Below, one piece after another: positions 6,344-14,548 of a stretch of 29,101 bases of DNA (positions are counted from its first letter, which is position 1; each line of letters opens with the position of its first letter). A program made the position numbers and the translations under genes. Origin of the DNA: UBA8514 sp050251415. Lineage in GTDB: Bacteria; Bacillota; Clostridia; Lachnospirales; Anaerotignaceae. The stretch is taken from positions 1-29,101 of the forward strand of contig JBFWMT010000031.1 in assembly GCA_050251415.1 (NCBI GenBank), written 5' to 3'. A model generated the notes under the pieces. It ran no database searches, was not told the origin of the DNA, and saw nothing but the letters and a program-made list of their open reading frames with translations.

Positions 6344-8077
6344 ATGAAGATACTTCTAACCGCAATAAATGCAAAATTTATACATTCATCTCTTGCTGTT
6401 CGCTCTCTAAAGGCATATTGCCCAGAGTTAGGCACAAATATTAGCAGTATTGAATATACAATAAATAATTCCGAGGATTACATCCTTGCAGATATTTTTA
6501 AACAAAGTCCAGATGTAATTTGCTTTTCATGCTATATATGGAATATAAATATGGTAGTTTCCCTTTCAAAAAATTTAAAAAAAGTTCTGCCAAATGCAAA
6601 AATTGTATGCGGGGGCCCTGAGGTGTCTTATGAAAGCGATGATTTTCTTTTAAATAATCCAGCCATAGATATTGTAATCCGTGGTGAAGGTGAAAAAACC
6701 TTTAGCCAACTTTGTCACGCTCTTGTGGAAAATACCCAATGGGATACGATTAAAGGACTAACTTTTCTAAGTGGTGAGAAAATTGTTTCAACACCACCCC
6801 AGTTGCCGCTTTCCATGGACGAGCTTCCCTTTGTGTATTCTGATTTTTCAGACTTACAGCACCGAATAATCTATTACGAAACACAGCGTGGATGCCCATA
6901 TAACTGCCAGTTTTGTCTTTCCTCTGTTGAAAAAGGCGTGCGCTTTCTTTCCCTTGAAAAAGTATATAAACACTTAGACTTTTTTCTGGAAAACAAAGTA
7001 AAGCAAGTTAAATTTGTAGACCGAACCTTTAATTGCAATAAAGCGCACGCCACAGCAATTTGGCAGTATCTTATAGAAAATGATAATGGAGGAACTAATT
7101 TTCATATGGAAATAGAAGCACACATTATGGAGGACGATGCAATTAGTTTGTTGAGCCAAGCTCGCGAGGGACTTTTTCAGTTTGAAATAGGCATCCAGTC
7201 AACCAATTGTGATACGCTAACAGCTGTAAAACGCAATCCTGATTTTGATGCGCTTAAAGAAAGAATTGAAAAAATTAAGGCACTTAAAAATATACATGTT
7301 CATCTAGATTTAATAGCAGGTTTACCATATGAAAGCTATAGTTCTTTCCGTAAATCCTTTAATGATGTTTATTCCCTAAATGCAGACCAACTTCAACTTG
7401 GATTTTTAAAGGTTTTAAAAGGCTCTGGTCTACGTTCAGATTCACAAAAATATGGTATAGTGAACCGCCACCAGTCCCCATATGAGGTACTTTTTACAAA
7501 TGATATTTCCTTTGAAGAAATGTTGCGGCTTAAAGCCATAGAAGATATTGTTGAAACCTACTATAATTCAGGCAAGGCACTGCACACAGCAAAATATACT
7601 GCAATGCTCTTTAATTCTCCCTTTGATTTTTACGAAACATTTTCAATTTATTGGGAAAATAATAATCACCACAGGGTAAATCATAATAAACAGGAACTAT
7701 ATACAATTTTCTATGACTTTTGTAATGAAAATAATTTTACAAAATCTAAAATTGAAATCATTAAAGAGCTTTTAAAGTTTGACATGCTTTTGTGTGATAA
7801 TCTTAATTCGTGCCCAAGCTGGGTTCAAATAAATCAAAGCGAAGATTTTAAACAGGTGAAGCGTCAATTTTTTAATAACCCGCAAAATGTAGACCAGTAT
7901 CTTCCAAACCTTAACACTTTCACTCCTGCTCAACTTTCAAGGATGTGCCGCATTGAATCCTTTACATGTAACCCACAGGATGTTGGAAGTGAAGAAAAAA
8001 CAGTTACAATACTTTTTAACTATTATTTAAGAGATTTTTCTTCAAACCACGCTTTTACAAGCAGAATAGAGGTGTAG
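6344..8077 (+). CDS. B12-binding domain radical SAM protein with DUF4080 C-terminus
   Basis: The start is ATG 6344 (MKILLTAINAKFIHSSLAVR) behind AAAGGAG, giving 577 aa; an upstream in-frame start lies within the promoter. Residues 1-140 form a cobalamin-binding-type Rossmann domain (ICFSCYIWN, KIVCGGPEVSYES, IVIRGEGE). The radical SAM core starts near 175 with RGCPYNCQFC, giving the 4Fe-4S ligands C184, C188 and C191, and continues through FEIGIQS and LDLIAGLPYES. The C-terminal 200 residues match the DUF4080 region found with this class. Relatives do radical methylations or rearrangements, but the substrate is not known. The gene ends one base before nth and is co-transcribed with it. Confidence 0.92.
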   Translation: MKILLTAINAKFIHSSLAVRSLKAYCPELGTNISSIEYTINNSEDYILADIFKQSPDVICFSCYIWNINMVVSLSKNLKKVLPNAKIVCGGPEVSYESDDFLLNNPAIDIVIRGEGEKTFSQLCHALVENTQWDTIKGLTFLSGEKIVSTPPQLPLSMDELPFVYSDFSDLQHRIIYYETQRGCPYNCQFCLSSVEKGVRFLSLEKVYKHLDFFLENKVKQVKFVDRTFNCNKAHATAIWQYLIENDNGGTNFHMEIEAHIMEDDAISLLSQAREGLFQFEIGIQSTNCDTLTAVKRNPDFDALKERIEKIKALKNIHVHLDLIAGLPYESYSSFRKSFNDVYSLNADQLQLGFLKVLKGSGLRSDSQKYGIVNRHQSPYEVLFTNDISFEEMLRLKAIEDIVETYYNSGKALHTAKYTAMLFNSPFDFYETFSIYWENNNHHRVNHNKQELYTIFYDFCNENNFTKSKIEIIKELLKFDMLLCDNLNSCPSWVQINQSEDFKQVKRQFFNNPQNVDQYLPNLNTFTPAQLSRMCRIESFTCNPQDVGSEEKTVTILFNYYLRDFSSNHAFTSRIEV

Positions 8078-8078
8078 T

Positions 8079-8723
8079 ATGAGAAAAAAAGAACAGGTAG
8101 AGCAAGTTTTATCTCTTTTGGCTGAGCATTATGGGCCAACTAAATGTTATCTAGACCATGAAACCCCATGGCAGTTGCTTATTGCAACAATTTTAAGTGC
8201 ACAATGCACCGATGACAGAGTTAATATTGTAACAAAAGATTTGTTTAAAAAATTCCCATCAGTTAAAGCATTTGCAGAAGCAGATATATTAGAACTGGAA
8301 GAGGCTGTCCATTCTACAGGATTTTATCATAACAAAGCAAAAAATATAATTTCATGCTGCCAAACTCTGTTAGCTGAATATAATGGTGAAGTTCCACAGG
8401 AAATCGAAAAATTAACTAAGCTTGCTGGTGTAGGAAGAAAAACTGCCAATGTTATTCGTGGAAACATCTATGGCATTCCAAGTATAGTAGTAGATACTCA
8501 TGTGAAACGAATATCCAATATGCTAGGGTTCACCTCATCCCAAGACCCTGTAAAAATTGAATTTGAACTGATGAAAATTTTGCCTAAGGACAACTGGATA
8601 AGTTATAATACACAAGTAATAGCACATGGAAGAAAAATTTGCATTGCCCGTCGCCCTCAGTGCCAGATATGCTTTTTAAGCCATCTTTGCAATCATTATC
8701 AACATATTTCAAAAACAAAATAA
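8079..8723 (+). CDS. nth: Endonuclease III
   Basis: A DNA glycosylase/AP-lyase that removes oxidised pyrimidines in base excision repair. At 214 aa it is normal size. The helix-hairpin-helix reads LAGVGRKTANV with catalytic K121, and the catalytic aspartate is D139 in VVDTHVKRIS. The 4Fe-4S cluster ligands are C188, C195, C198 and C204 (spacing 6-2-5). Its ATG is one base after the radical SAM gene's TAG, so translation is probably coupled. Confidence 0.97.
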   Translation: MRKKEQVEQVLSLLAEHYGPTKCYLDHETPWQLLIATILSAQCTDDRVNIVTKDLFKKFPSVKAFAEADILELEEAVHSTGFYHNKAKNIISCCQTLLAEYNGEVPQEIEKLTKLAGVGRKTANVIRGNIYGIPSIVVDTHVKRISNMLGFTSSQDPVKIEFELMKILPKDNWISYNTQVIAHGRKICIARRPQCQICFLSHLCNHYQHISKTK

Positions 8724-8750
8724 AAAAAGCGGCGCAGATTATTCTGCGCC
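8724..8750. terminator. Terminator between nth and the spore protein gene
   Basis: GGCGCAGA (8731-8738) pairs with TCTGCGCC (8743-8750) around a 4-base loop. On the minus strand the stem is followed by a run of seven T, an excellent terminator for the spore protein gene. On the plus strand the downstream T content is weaker, but it probably also ends the nth transcript. Confidence 0.85.
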
Positions 8751-8783
8751 ACTCCTCTTTTGTTGCCAAAAAGATAAATAGCC

Positions 8784-8984
8784 TTACCTTTCTGCCATAC
8801 TTCGCTCTTGGGCTTCTATCATTTTTTTAACCATATATCCGCCCACATAACCATTTTGTGCTGAAGTTAGGTCTCCATTGTATCCCTTTTTAAGAGGAAC
8901 ACCAATTTCGTCTGCAACCTCATACTTAAACTGCTCTAACGCTGCCATAGCCTCTGGAACAGCCTTTCTGTTTTTTGATGACAT
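8784..8984 (-). CDS. Alpha/beta-type small acid-soluble spore protein (SASP)
   Basis: A 66-aa DNA-binding protein that coats and protects forespore DNA. The start is ATG 8984 (MSSKNRKAVPEAM) with GGAGGTG 8 bases ahead; the longer frame to 9035 adds an unrelated leader and is rejected. The germination-protease site is visible (FKYEVADEIGV, cut after Glu), as is the second conserved block GYNGDLTSAQNGYVGGYMVK. A 6-bp hairpin (TGCGGA at 9017-9022 with TCCGCA at 9029-9034) lies in the leader. A sigma-G promoter is expected; I did not find a convincing one. It is a single-gene transcript. Confidence 0.95.
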   Translation of the reverse strand: MSSKNRKAVPEAMAALEQFKYEVADEIGVPLKKGYNGDLTSAQNGYVGGYMVKKMIEAQERSMAER

Positions 8985-9100
8985 AATAGCTACACCTCCA
9001 CTAAGCATTTTTGATTTGCGGATTTTGTTCCGCATTTATATTATCTGCAAAAAGCCTATATAAATCCATGTACATAATGGCTTTTATGTATTGATTTTCA

Positions 9101-9137
9101 AAAAAAATACCCACCTAACCTGATAGTTAAGGTGGGT
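9101..9137 (-). terminator. Terminator of ndoA
   Basis: A stem of ACCCACCT (9109-9116) with the complementary arm ending at 9137, lengthened by AAC/GTT with one bulge, is followed on the minus strand by A and eight T. It begins 5 bases past the ndoA stop. Confidence 0.85.
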
Positions 9138-9141
9138 GCTT

Positions 9142-9483
9142 TTATATTGCAAGGCTTATAATAAGGGCTGTGTTAACTCTGCTCATTATTTCCTCATCCA
9201 AATGTGATACTTTTTCCCTAAGCCTTTTTTTATCGATAGTTCTAATTTGTTCAAGCAATACAACCGAATCCTTAACTAAGGTATATCTGCTGGCATCAAT
9301 TTCTATGTGCGTAGGCAGCTTCGCCTTGTTTATCTGGCTTGTAATGGCAGCACAAATAACTGTAGGGCTATACTTGTTGCCAATGTCGTTTTGTACAATA
9401 AGTACCGGCCTAATTCCACCCTGTTCAGAGCCAATAACCGGGCTCAAATCGGCATAAAATATGTCACCTCGTTTTACAACCAC
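9142..9483 (-). CDS. ndoA: MazF/PemK-family endoribonuclease toxin (EndoA/NdoA)
   Basis: A sequence-specific mRNA interferase, 113 aa, the normal length. The start is GTG 9483, giving MVVKRGDIFYADLSPVIG, the same N-terminus as Bacillus EndoA. Further core motifs are GSEQGGIRPVLIVQND, ICAAITSQ and PTHIEI. R25 in GGIRPVL and the Thr in AAITSQ correspond to the active-site residues of the family. The gene follows alr, as in Bacillus subtilis. However, the short ribbon-helix-helix antitoxin that normally lies between alr and ndoA is missing: the 188-base gap has no minus-strand ORF of useful length. It therefore appears to be a solo toxin or one controlled from elsewhere. Confidence 0.93.
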   Translation of the reverse strand: MVVKRGDIFYADLSPVIGSEQGGIRPVLIVQNDIGNKYSPTVICAAITSQINKAKLPTHIEIDASRYTLVKDSVVLLEQIRTIDKKRLREKVSHLDEEIMSRVNTALIISLAI

Positions 9484-9671
9484 GTCAAATCACACCCCAC
9501 TATACAAATATGAATAGTAATATTTAAGTGTGATACCAGTCTGCCTTGTTCAAAAAAATAATATGTACGCTTGTTTTATCACACCTAAGATCTACTTAAA
9601 GTATTACCTTAAACCTTAGGCTATATACATTAAACACAAATCATGAATTAAATTTTTAGTTCTTATTATGG
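9484..9671 (-). promoter_or_regulatory. alr-ndoA gap: promoter flanked by GTGTGAT repeats
   Basis: This gap holds no gene. On the minus strand a TATAGT -10 (9499-9504) has a weak TTAAAT -35 at 17 bases. Three copies of the heptamer GTGTGAT occur: inverted at 9489-9495 and 9577-9584 and direct at 9528-9535. The two nearest copies face each other across the presumed promoter (the upstream one touches the -35, the downstream one lies past the -10), and the outer copy forms an 8-bp inverted repeat with the middle one. This layout suggests operators for a dimeric DNA-binding protein. Neither the promoter nor the sites are proven. Confidence 0.45.
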
Positions 9672-10844
9672 TCAACAACCTTCCCCTAATAAATGATTCA
9701 CTACTTTAACCACATTGCCATTTTTAATGTAAACACGTGGCACACGCTTATCCACCATGCAAACCACCTCGTAGTTGATTGTTCCAATTAGCTTCGCTAT
9801 GTCATCAGCACTTATTTCTGCATTGCCCATTTTGCCCATAAGCACAACTTCATCTTCAATATTTACACCCTCAATTTCTGTTATATCTACCATACACTGG
9901 TCCATGCAAATTCTTCCAACAATAGGTGCTTTTTGTCCATGAATAATTACAAAACCCTTGTTGCTAAGCAGTCTGCTAAACCCATCGGCATATCCCACAG
10001 GTAGTGTTGCAATTTTTCTTTTTTCATTTGCAAAATATGTACGTCCATAGCCAATAGACGTTGCCTCATCAACCTCTTTAATAAAGGAAACCTGTGTTTT
10101 TAAACACATTGCAGGTTTAAGAAGAAGATTTTCTTTTATCACCTCATCTGATGGATACATGCCATAAAGAATAATGCCTGGGCGTACCAAATCCAGAAAC
10201 AAGTCATCAAAATCCATTATTCCAGCACTATTGGCACAGTGCTTGTGAGGTATAGTTATCCCATGTTTTTCAAGCTCGTCAATCATGGAAAGGAACTTAC
10301 CTTTTTGTATCGAAGTAAATGTCTTGTCCGTGCAGTCACTTATGGCAAAATGTGTAAATATGCCATCAATTTCTATGCCATCCAACTGTGCTATCTTCAC
10401 AATTTCTTCAACTGACTTCTGGCATGGAAAAAATCCAAGCCTACCCATTCCTGTGTCTATTTTAATATGAATTTTAGCTTTTTTCCCAAGCTTCACTGCC
10501 GCCGCCGAAACTGCTTCTGCTTCCCTAAATGAAGAAATCGTTTGAATTATGTCATATTTCACCAGTTCCTCGGCGCAGTGAGCAGGCGTAAAACCAAGTA
10601 TAAGTATAGACTCTTTAACACCATTTTTTCTAAGATGTATAGCTTCATCTAACAGTGCTACCGAAAACATTTCAACACCATTTTGCCTAAGAACTTCTGC
10701 AACCTCAATAGCCCCGTGCCCATATCCATCTGCTTTAATTGTTCCAAGTATTTTTGTGCCAATAGGCACTCTTTTTCTGATACTTTTTATGTTAAAGTCA
10801 AGTGCATCCAAATCAATTTCTGCCACAGTTCTTCTGTAACTCAT
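9672..10844 (-). CDS. alr: Alanine racemase
   Basis: A PLP enzyme interconverting L- and D-alanine for peptidoglycan. At 390 aa it has the normal two-domain fold. The PLP-binding lysine is K37 in TIKADGYGHG. The second catalytic residue is Y266 in SIGYGRTYF, followed by LPVGYADGFSR and the signature GRICMDQCMVD. It starts 18 bases after the lipoprotein gene and belongs to the acpS-nnr-lipoprotein-alr series. In spore formers Alr also limits the response to the germinant L-alanine, but nothing here separates the biosynthetic from the spore role. Confidence 0.97.
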   Translation of the reverse strand: MSYRRTVAEIDLDALDFNIKSIRKRVPIGTKILGTIKADGYGHGAIEVAEVLRQNGVEMFSVALLDEAIHLRKNGVKESILILGFTPAHCAEELVKYDIIQTISSFREAEAVSAAAVKLGKKAKIHIKIDTGMGRLGFFPCQKSVEEIVKIAQLDGIEIDGIFTHFAISDCTDKTFTSIQKGKFLSMIDELEKHGITIPHKHCANSAGIMDFDDLFLDLVRPGIILYGMYPSDEVIKENLLLKPAMCLKTQVSFIKEVDEATSIGYGRTYFANEKRKIATLPVGYADGFSRLLSNKGFVIIHGQKAPIVGRICMDQCMVDITEIEGVNIEDEVVLMGKMGNAEISADDIAKLIGTINYEVVCMVDKRVPRVYIKNGNVVKVVNHLLGEGC

Positions 10845-10862
10845 CTTATGTCCATCTCCGTT

Positions 10863-11495
10863 TTATTCTGGAATTTTAAAGGTATCCTCATCAAATTCCG
10901 TATTATATTCAAATTCATCATAAGTTGTTATATAACGTTCATTGCCGTCAGTGTCGTAAATTATCATCTGCACAGGCAACAATGTTTCATTGTCTATCCA
11001 TAGCTTTTCCGTTGCGGTGTATTTGTAATCGCCAGGAATAATAGCCTCTAAAACAGTGCAACGCCCCTCTTCAAGCTTCGCTGTTTCCACCATAACACCC
11101 TCGCTTTGCAAATAATTTTTTACAAATTGACCTAAAAACAGTTCGTTTCTAGCTTGATTTTCCTCCACTTCGACTGCAACCTTGCTTTCAAGCTTTGGAT
11201 TATACTGACAAACCATTTTGCCGTCGTATACCGTGTAATTTCCTGCTACCTCAGCAGGTGAAGTCATTTCCAGCCTATACTCTCCTGTTGTTTTGTAGTA
11301 TTGCTTTGTTCCATAGGTGTTTTCACCTTTGTTAGATATTCTTGTAACATTTGCCGTTGCGCTGTAGCTTTTCATGTCGGTCAACTTTTTTTGTATCTTT
11401 TCTTGCGCAGTTCCTGTTCCTCCTAAACTGCATCCGCAAAGTGCCAACCCAAAAATTCCCAGTGCAAAAAGCCGTAAAAGCCGTGTTTTGCCCAT
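10863..11495 (-). CDS. LolA-like lipoprotein (YdcC position)
   Basis: A 210-aa secreted lipoprotein. The signal peptide ends at a lipobox LALCGC, with Cys 21 as the lipid anchor. The mature part is a beta-rich LolA/YdcC-like fold: KSYSATANVTRISNKGENTYG, then YRLEMTSPAEVAGNYTVYDG, KLWIDNETLLPVQMIIYD and a Phe/Glu-rich end. Proteins of this shape bind lipids or acyl chains. In Bacillus subtilis the lipoprotein gene ydcC occupies the same place between acpS and alr and, as I recall, is expressed in the mother cell. A similar role here is inference from position and fold. Confidence 0.75.
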   Translation of the reverse strand: MGKTRLLRLFALGIFGLALCGCSLGGTGTAQEKIQKKLTDMKSYSATANVTRISNKGENTYGTKQYYKTTGEYRLEMTSPAEVAGNYTVYDGKMVCQYNPKLESKVAVEVEENQARNELFLGQFVKNYLQSEGVMVETAKLEEGRCTVLEAIIPGDYKYTATEKLWIDNETLLPVQMIIYDTDGNERYITTYDEFEYNTEFDEDTFKIPE

Positions 11496-11559
11496 ATGTA
11501 TACCCCTTTTCGTTTTTATACTTCTATTATACGAAAAAGGTCAGGCCAACTATGCCAAA

Positions 11560-13104
11560 TTATTTATTACGTAATTGCTCTAGCTTTTTCATAGCAAACG
11601 CAACATAGTCTGCCAATTCACCTGCCAAAACTCCATAGTGTCCCATTTCCTGCGCTGCTAAATCACCACAATATCCGTGTATATACACCCCAAGCACTGC
11701 TGCTTTAAAAGCATCCATTCCTTGGGCTAACAATCCGCCTATTATTCCGCTAAGCACATCACCAGCTCCACCTTTTGCCATTGCGCAGTTACCTGTAGTG
11801 TTAATGTAAACCTCTCCAGTAGGCGATGCTATAATAGTTCTAGCCTCTTTAAGCACAACGATGGTATTGTATTCCATTGCAAAATTCAAAGCTGTCCCAA
11901 TAGTATCATTAAGTATATCCTTAACCTTTATGCCAGTAAGACGACTCATTTCCCCTGGGTGTGGTGTAATTATTGGCATGCGTTTCATTTCTTTAAGAAC
12001 ATCCTTATTTTTTGCTATTGCATTAAGACCATCAGCATCAATTAGCACATTTCCTTTTGATGTTAACAGTACATCCTCCACAAAGGCACTTACCCCTTCA
12101 CTCTGACCCATACCAGGCCCTATAACAATAGCTTTAGCATTTTCAACGTCAACCTCAACGCCTTCAATACTGTTTTCATATACTTTCCCATCAATATCCC
12201 TAAGAGGCTTTGCAACTGCCTCAGGCACAAGCACATGCATTATATCACAGCATTTTTTCGGCATACACGCATATACCAACCCACATCCACTTTTATACCC
12301 TGCCTTACAACAAAGCATACCAGCACCTGTCATTTCTTCCGACGCTGCTATAACATATAGCTTTCCAAATGTTCCCTTGTTGCTTTGCGCATTGCGTATA
12401 GGCAGCCATTGGCAAGCATTGTTTTGTGTTAGTATGTTAACATTAACTCCTGCTTTTTCTGCATTTTCCTGTGGAATACAGATATCGGCAATTGTCAATT
12501 TTCCACAGTATTGTGCCCCTGGATAAAGTATTGTTCCAATTTTAGGCAATGCAAATGTAACGGTTTCGTCAGCCTTTACACAAATTTCTGATACTGTTCC
12601 CGTATCCGAATTTACCCCTGATGGAATATCAATACTTATAATATATTTTCCGCTTTTGTTTATTTCCCTTATAACCTCAGCCGCAACATTTCTTGGCTCT
12701 CCAGTAAACCCTGTTCCAAATATTCCGTCAATAATAACGTGCTGACTTTCAAAAATATGCTCTAAATCACGAAGGCCAGTTATAATTTCAATACCAAAAT
12801 TTTTAGCAACCCTATAATTGGTTAAAGCATCTAGGCTGAGTTTTTCCTCATTGCCTATGAAAATAATGATACATTCTATACCGCTGCATTTTAAAATGCG
12901 TGCCACCGCAAAGCCATCACCGCCGTTGTTGCCGCCTCCACACACTACAGCAACTTTTGGATTTTTAAATTGATTAACATACTTTAAACATACCTTGGCA
13001 ACAGCCTGCGCTGCATTCTCCATAAGGACTATTCCTGAAATGCCCGTTTCATCAATGGTTATTCTATCCATTTCACGCATTTGTGCTCCGCTTGCCGCTT
13101 TCAT
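11560..13104 (-). CDS. nnr: Bifunctional NAD(P)H-hydrate epimerase / ADP-dependent NAD(P)H-hydrate dehydratase
   Basis: This enzyme repairs hydrated NADH and NADPH. The 514-aa fusion has an N-terminal epimerase domain (about 1-215) with VVCGGGNNGGDGFAVARI, DGIFGTGFTG and SIDIPSGVNSDTG. The C-terminal dehydratase (about 230-510) is of the ribokinase-like fold with SNKGTFGKLYVIA, IGPGMGQSEG, TPHPGEMSRL and the catalytic block AKGGAGDVLSGIIGG. Its start overlaps the acpS stop by 4 bases (ATGA), so the two are coupled. Confidence 0.95.
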   Translation of the reverse strand: MKAASGAQMREMDRITIDETGISGIVLMENAAQAVAKVCLKYVNQFKNPKVAVVCGGGNNGGDGFAVARILKCSGIECIIIFIGNEEKLSLDALTNYRVAKNFGIEIITGLRDLEHIFESQHVIIDGIFGTGFTGEPRNVAAEVIREINKSGKYIISIDIPSGVNSDTGTVSEICVKADETVTFALPKIGTILYPGAQYCGKLTIADICIPQENAEKAGVNVNILTQNNACQWLPIRNAQSNKGTFGKLYVIAASEEMTGAGMLCCKAGYKSGCGLVYACMPKKCCDIMHVLVPEAVAKPLRDIDGKVYENSIEGVEVDVENAKAIVIGPGMGQSEGVSAFVEDVLLTSKGNVLIDADGLNAIAKNKDVLKEMKRMPIITPHPGEMSRLTGIKVKDILNDTIGTALNFAMEYNTIVVLKEARTIIASPTGEVYINTTGNCAMAKGGAGDVLSGIIGGLLAQGMDAFKAAVLGVYIHGYCGDLAAQEMGHYGVLAGELADYVAFAMKKLEQLRNK

Positions 13105-13478
13105 ACATTACCTCCCTCCGCCACTGCATAGGCTATTGCATAATCCCTACAATGTGAAATACTAATGCAAATATTTTCGATTTCCTTTTCCATAGCAACT
13201 ACCTTTGCGTTGCCGCCAAGTACAACATAAGGCACCCCTTTGTTGTCATGTATTATTTCTATATCAATAGCACCAAATGATGAAAAACCTGTACCTAATC
13301 CCTTTGCAACAGCTTCCTTTGCCGCAAAACTTCCTGCAATCGTTTCAGCCTTAAAATTTCTACTTTCAAAAAAAGTAATTTCTCTTTCAGTAAAATATTT
13401 TTCAATAAAGCTTTTTTTTAATATTGCCTTGCCAATACGTTCAATTTCAATTATATCAGTTCCAACACCAATTACCAT
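13101..13478 (-). CDS. acpS: Holo-[acyl-carrier-protein] synthase
   Basis: It transfers phosphopantetheine from CoA to acyl carrier protein, activating fatty-acid synthesis. The 125-aa product has the magnesium-binding D8 in VGTDIIEIERI and E55 in GSFAAKEAVAKGLGTG, plus the late ISISHCRDYAIAYAVA block. The start ATG 13478 has GGAGATGG upstream. It is 31 bases downstream of the second lysO gene and overlaps nnr by 4 bases. Confidence 0.96.
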   Translation of the reverse strand: MVIGVGTDIIEIERIGKAILKKSFIEKYFTEREITFFESRNFKAETIAGSFAAKEAVAKGLGTGFSSFGAIDIEIIHDNKGVPYVVLGGNAKVVAMEKEIENICISISHCRDYAIAYAVAEGGNV

Positions 13479-13509
13479 ACTTATCCATCTCCATATAATA
13501 ATTCAACTG

Positions 13510-14097
13510 CTACACAAATAACGGCATAATAATAGGCACACACATTGTTATAACCATGCCCGATATAAATGATACAACCGCAATCTTTCCGTTAGTATTT
13601 CTGGAAATAACACCAAGTGTCGTATCCATGGCAGTAGCACCCCCTGTGGCAACTGCACTGTAAAAACCTATGTTACGTGCAATAAAGGGTATGGCAATAA
13701 ATGCAAAAATTTCTCTGAATACATTAGTTAAAAAAGCAAGGGCACCCAGTGCAGGATTTCCCGCATCGCTTATAAGTATTCCTGAAAAACTGTACCACCC
13801 CATACCCATTGCAACGCTAAGACTTTCTTTCATAGTTTCCGATACTAAAAGAGATGTAATAATTCCACCTAAAAAACTGCCTATCAGTGCCCCAAATGGC
13901 ACAAGCAAAACCTTAATTCCCATGTTCTTTATTTTACCGAAAATATCTCTGTTAAGCCCCATATCAATACCCACATAGAATATAAGTAAATATAAAATCC
14001 AACCCGATAATTGGTCAATTACAGTTTTGTATTCAACAGGTACAAAAAACCCTGCAAACACCCCGGCTATAAGTGTTATAACAATAAGTAAACTCAT
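13510..14097 (-). CDS. lysO: LysO-family lysine exporter, C-terminal part as a separate gene
   Basis: A 195-aa integral membrane protein with about six hydrophobic segments. Family blocks include LLIFYVGIDMGLNRD, LLVPFGALIGSFLGG, SVAMGMGWYSFSGIL, NPALGALAFLTNVFRE and ATGGATAMDTTLGVISR, the last two holding the conserved polar residues of LysO (YbjE, DUF340). E. coli LysO is one chain of about 300 aa; here the first third is encoded by the gene just upstream, 3 bases away. Lysine export is the known role of the family; the substrate here is inferred. Confidence 0.88.
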   Translation of the reverse strand: MSLLIVITLIAGVFAGFFVPVEYKTVIDQLSGWILYLLIFYVGIDMGLNRDIFGKIKNMGIKVLLVPFGALIGSFLGGIITSLLVSETMKESLSVAMGMGWYSFSGILISDAGNPALGALAFLTNVFREIFAFIAIPFIARNIGFYSAVATGGATAMDTTLGVISRNTNGKIAVVSFISGMVITMCVPIIMPLFV

Positions 14098-14100
14098 TTT

Positions 14101-14376
14101 TTAGTCCTCCTTCTTTTCCAAAATAAAAGAGAACAAATAAACCACAAAAACACTTCCTGCACTTGTAACAACCGCAAATAAAATTGCCTTTAACCCAAGT
14201 GTGGATAAATTGTTAAGTACCTCTTTGTTCATACCTATGCCCATGCCCATAACAAATATCAGTAAGACTAAACATATTGTTTGTATTCTACTGTTCATTT
14301 TAACCATTTTTTCATTTATGTTGCTTTTGTATCCTACAAAAAAGCCTGCAACAAGGCTCAAAACTATGTAAATCAC
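14101..14376 (-). CDS. LysO-family lysine exporter, N-terminal part as a separate gene
   Basis: A 91-aa protein with about three membrane segments, matching the N-terminal third of LysO (VAGFFVGYKSN, then LLIFVMGMGIGMNKEV). The start codon is GTG 14376, preceded by GGATG; no in-frame ATG fits. It ends 3 bases before the larger lysO gene, so they form one unit. The paired 91 + 195 aa equals the single-chain length, and the motif MGIGMN here parallels VGIDMGLN in the partner, consistent with an internal repeat. Confidence 0.85.
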   Translation of the reverse strand: MIYIVLSLVAGFFVGYKSNINEKMVKMNSRIQTICLVLLIFVMGMGIGMNKEVLNNLSTLGLKAILFAVVTSAGSVFVVYLFSFILEKKED

Positions 14377-14394
14377 ATCTCATCCATCCAATCA

Positions 14395-14491
14395 ATTATA
14401 CTAAATGTTGGTAAATTGTGTTAACTGCAAATTTGTGTCCTTTTCTACAAATCCTCTAAGGCATTATACTCCTTTATTTTAGTCAATGCAA
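14395..14491 (-). promoter_or_regulatory. Tandem promoters of the lysO-acpS-alr series
   Basis: Two sigma-A-like promoters on the minus strand. The distal one is TTGCAT (14486-14491), 17 bases, TATAAT (14463-14468). The proximal one is TTAACA (14419-14424), 18 bases, TATAAT (14395-14400), and would start transcription within about 15 bases of the GTG start. The leader from the distal promoter is about 80 bases, too short for a lysine riboswitch, and none is seen. Confidence 0.6.
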
Positions 14492-14505
14492 TAAACCTCA
14501 AAAAA

Positions 14506-14534
14506 ATAAGGGCCTCCAAATTGAACGCCCTTAT
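14506..14534 (-). terminator. Terminator of the secreted unknown gene
   Basis: ATAAGGGC (14506-14513) pairs with GCCCTTAT (14527-14534). On the minus strand it is followed by TTTTTT. It lies 15 bases past the stop of the gene at 14549-15361. Confidence 0.85.
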
Positions 14535-14548
14535 GATATAAAAAATAC

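Noticed and set aside
8985..9100. Sigma-G promoter for the spore protein gene
   Set aside because: CATTATG and CATAAAA were considered as -10 boxes but have no matching -35 at 18 bases.
9484..9671. Possible antitoxin ORF upstream of ndoA
   Set aside because: Minus-strand ATGs in the gap run only a few codons before stops, too short for a ribbon-helix-helix antitoxin.
14377..14548. Lysine riboswitch before lysO
   Set aside because: The leader is at most about 80 bases and no multi-helix junction is visible; an L-box needs roughly 170 bases.
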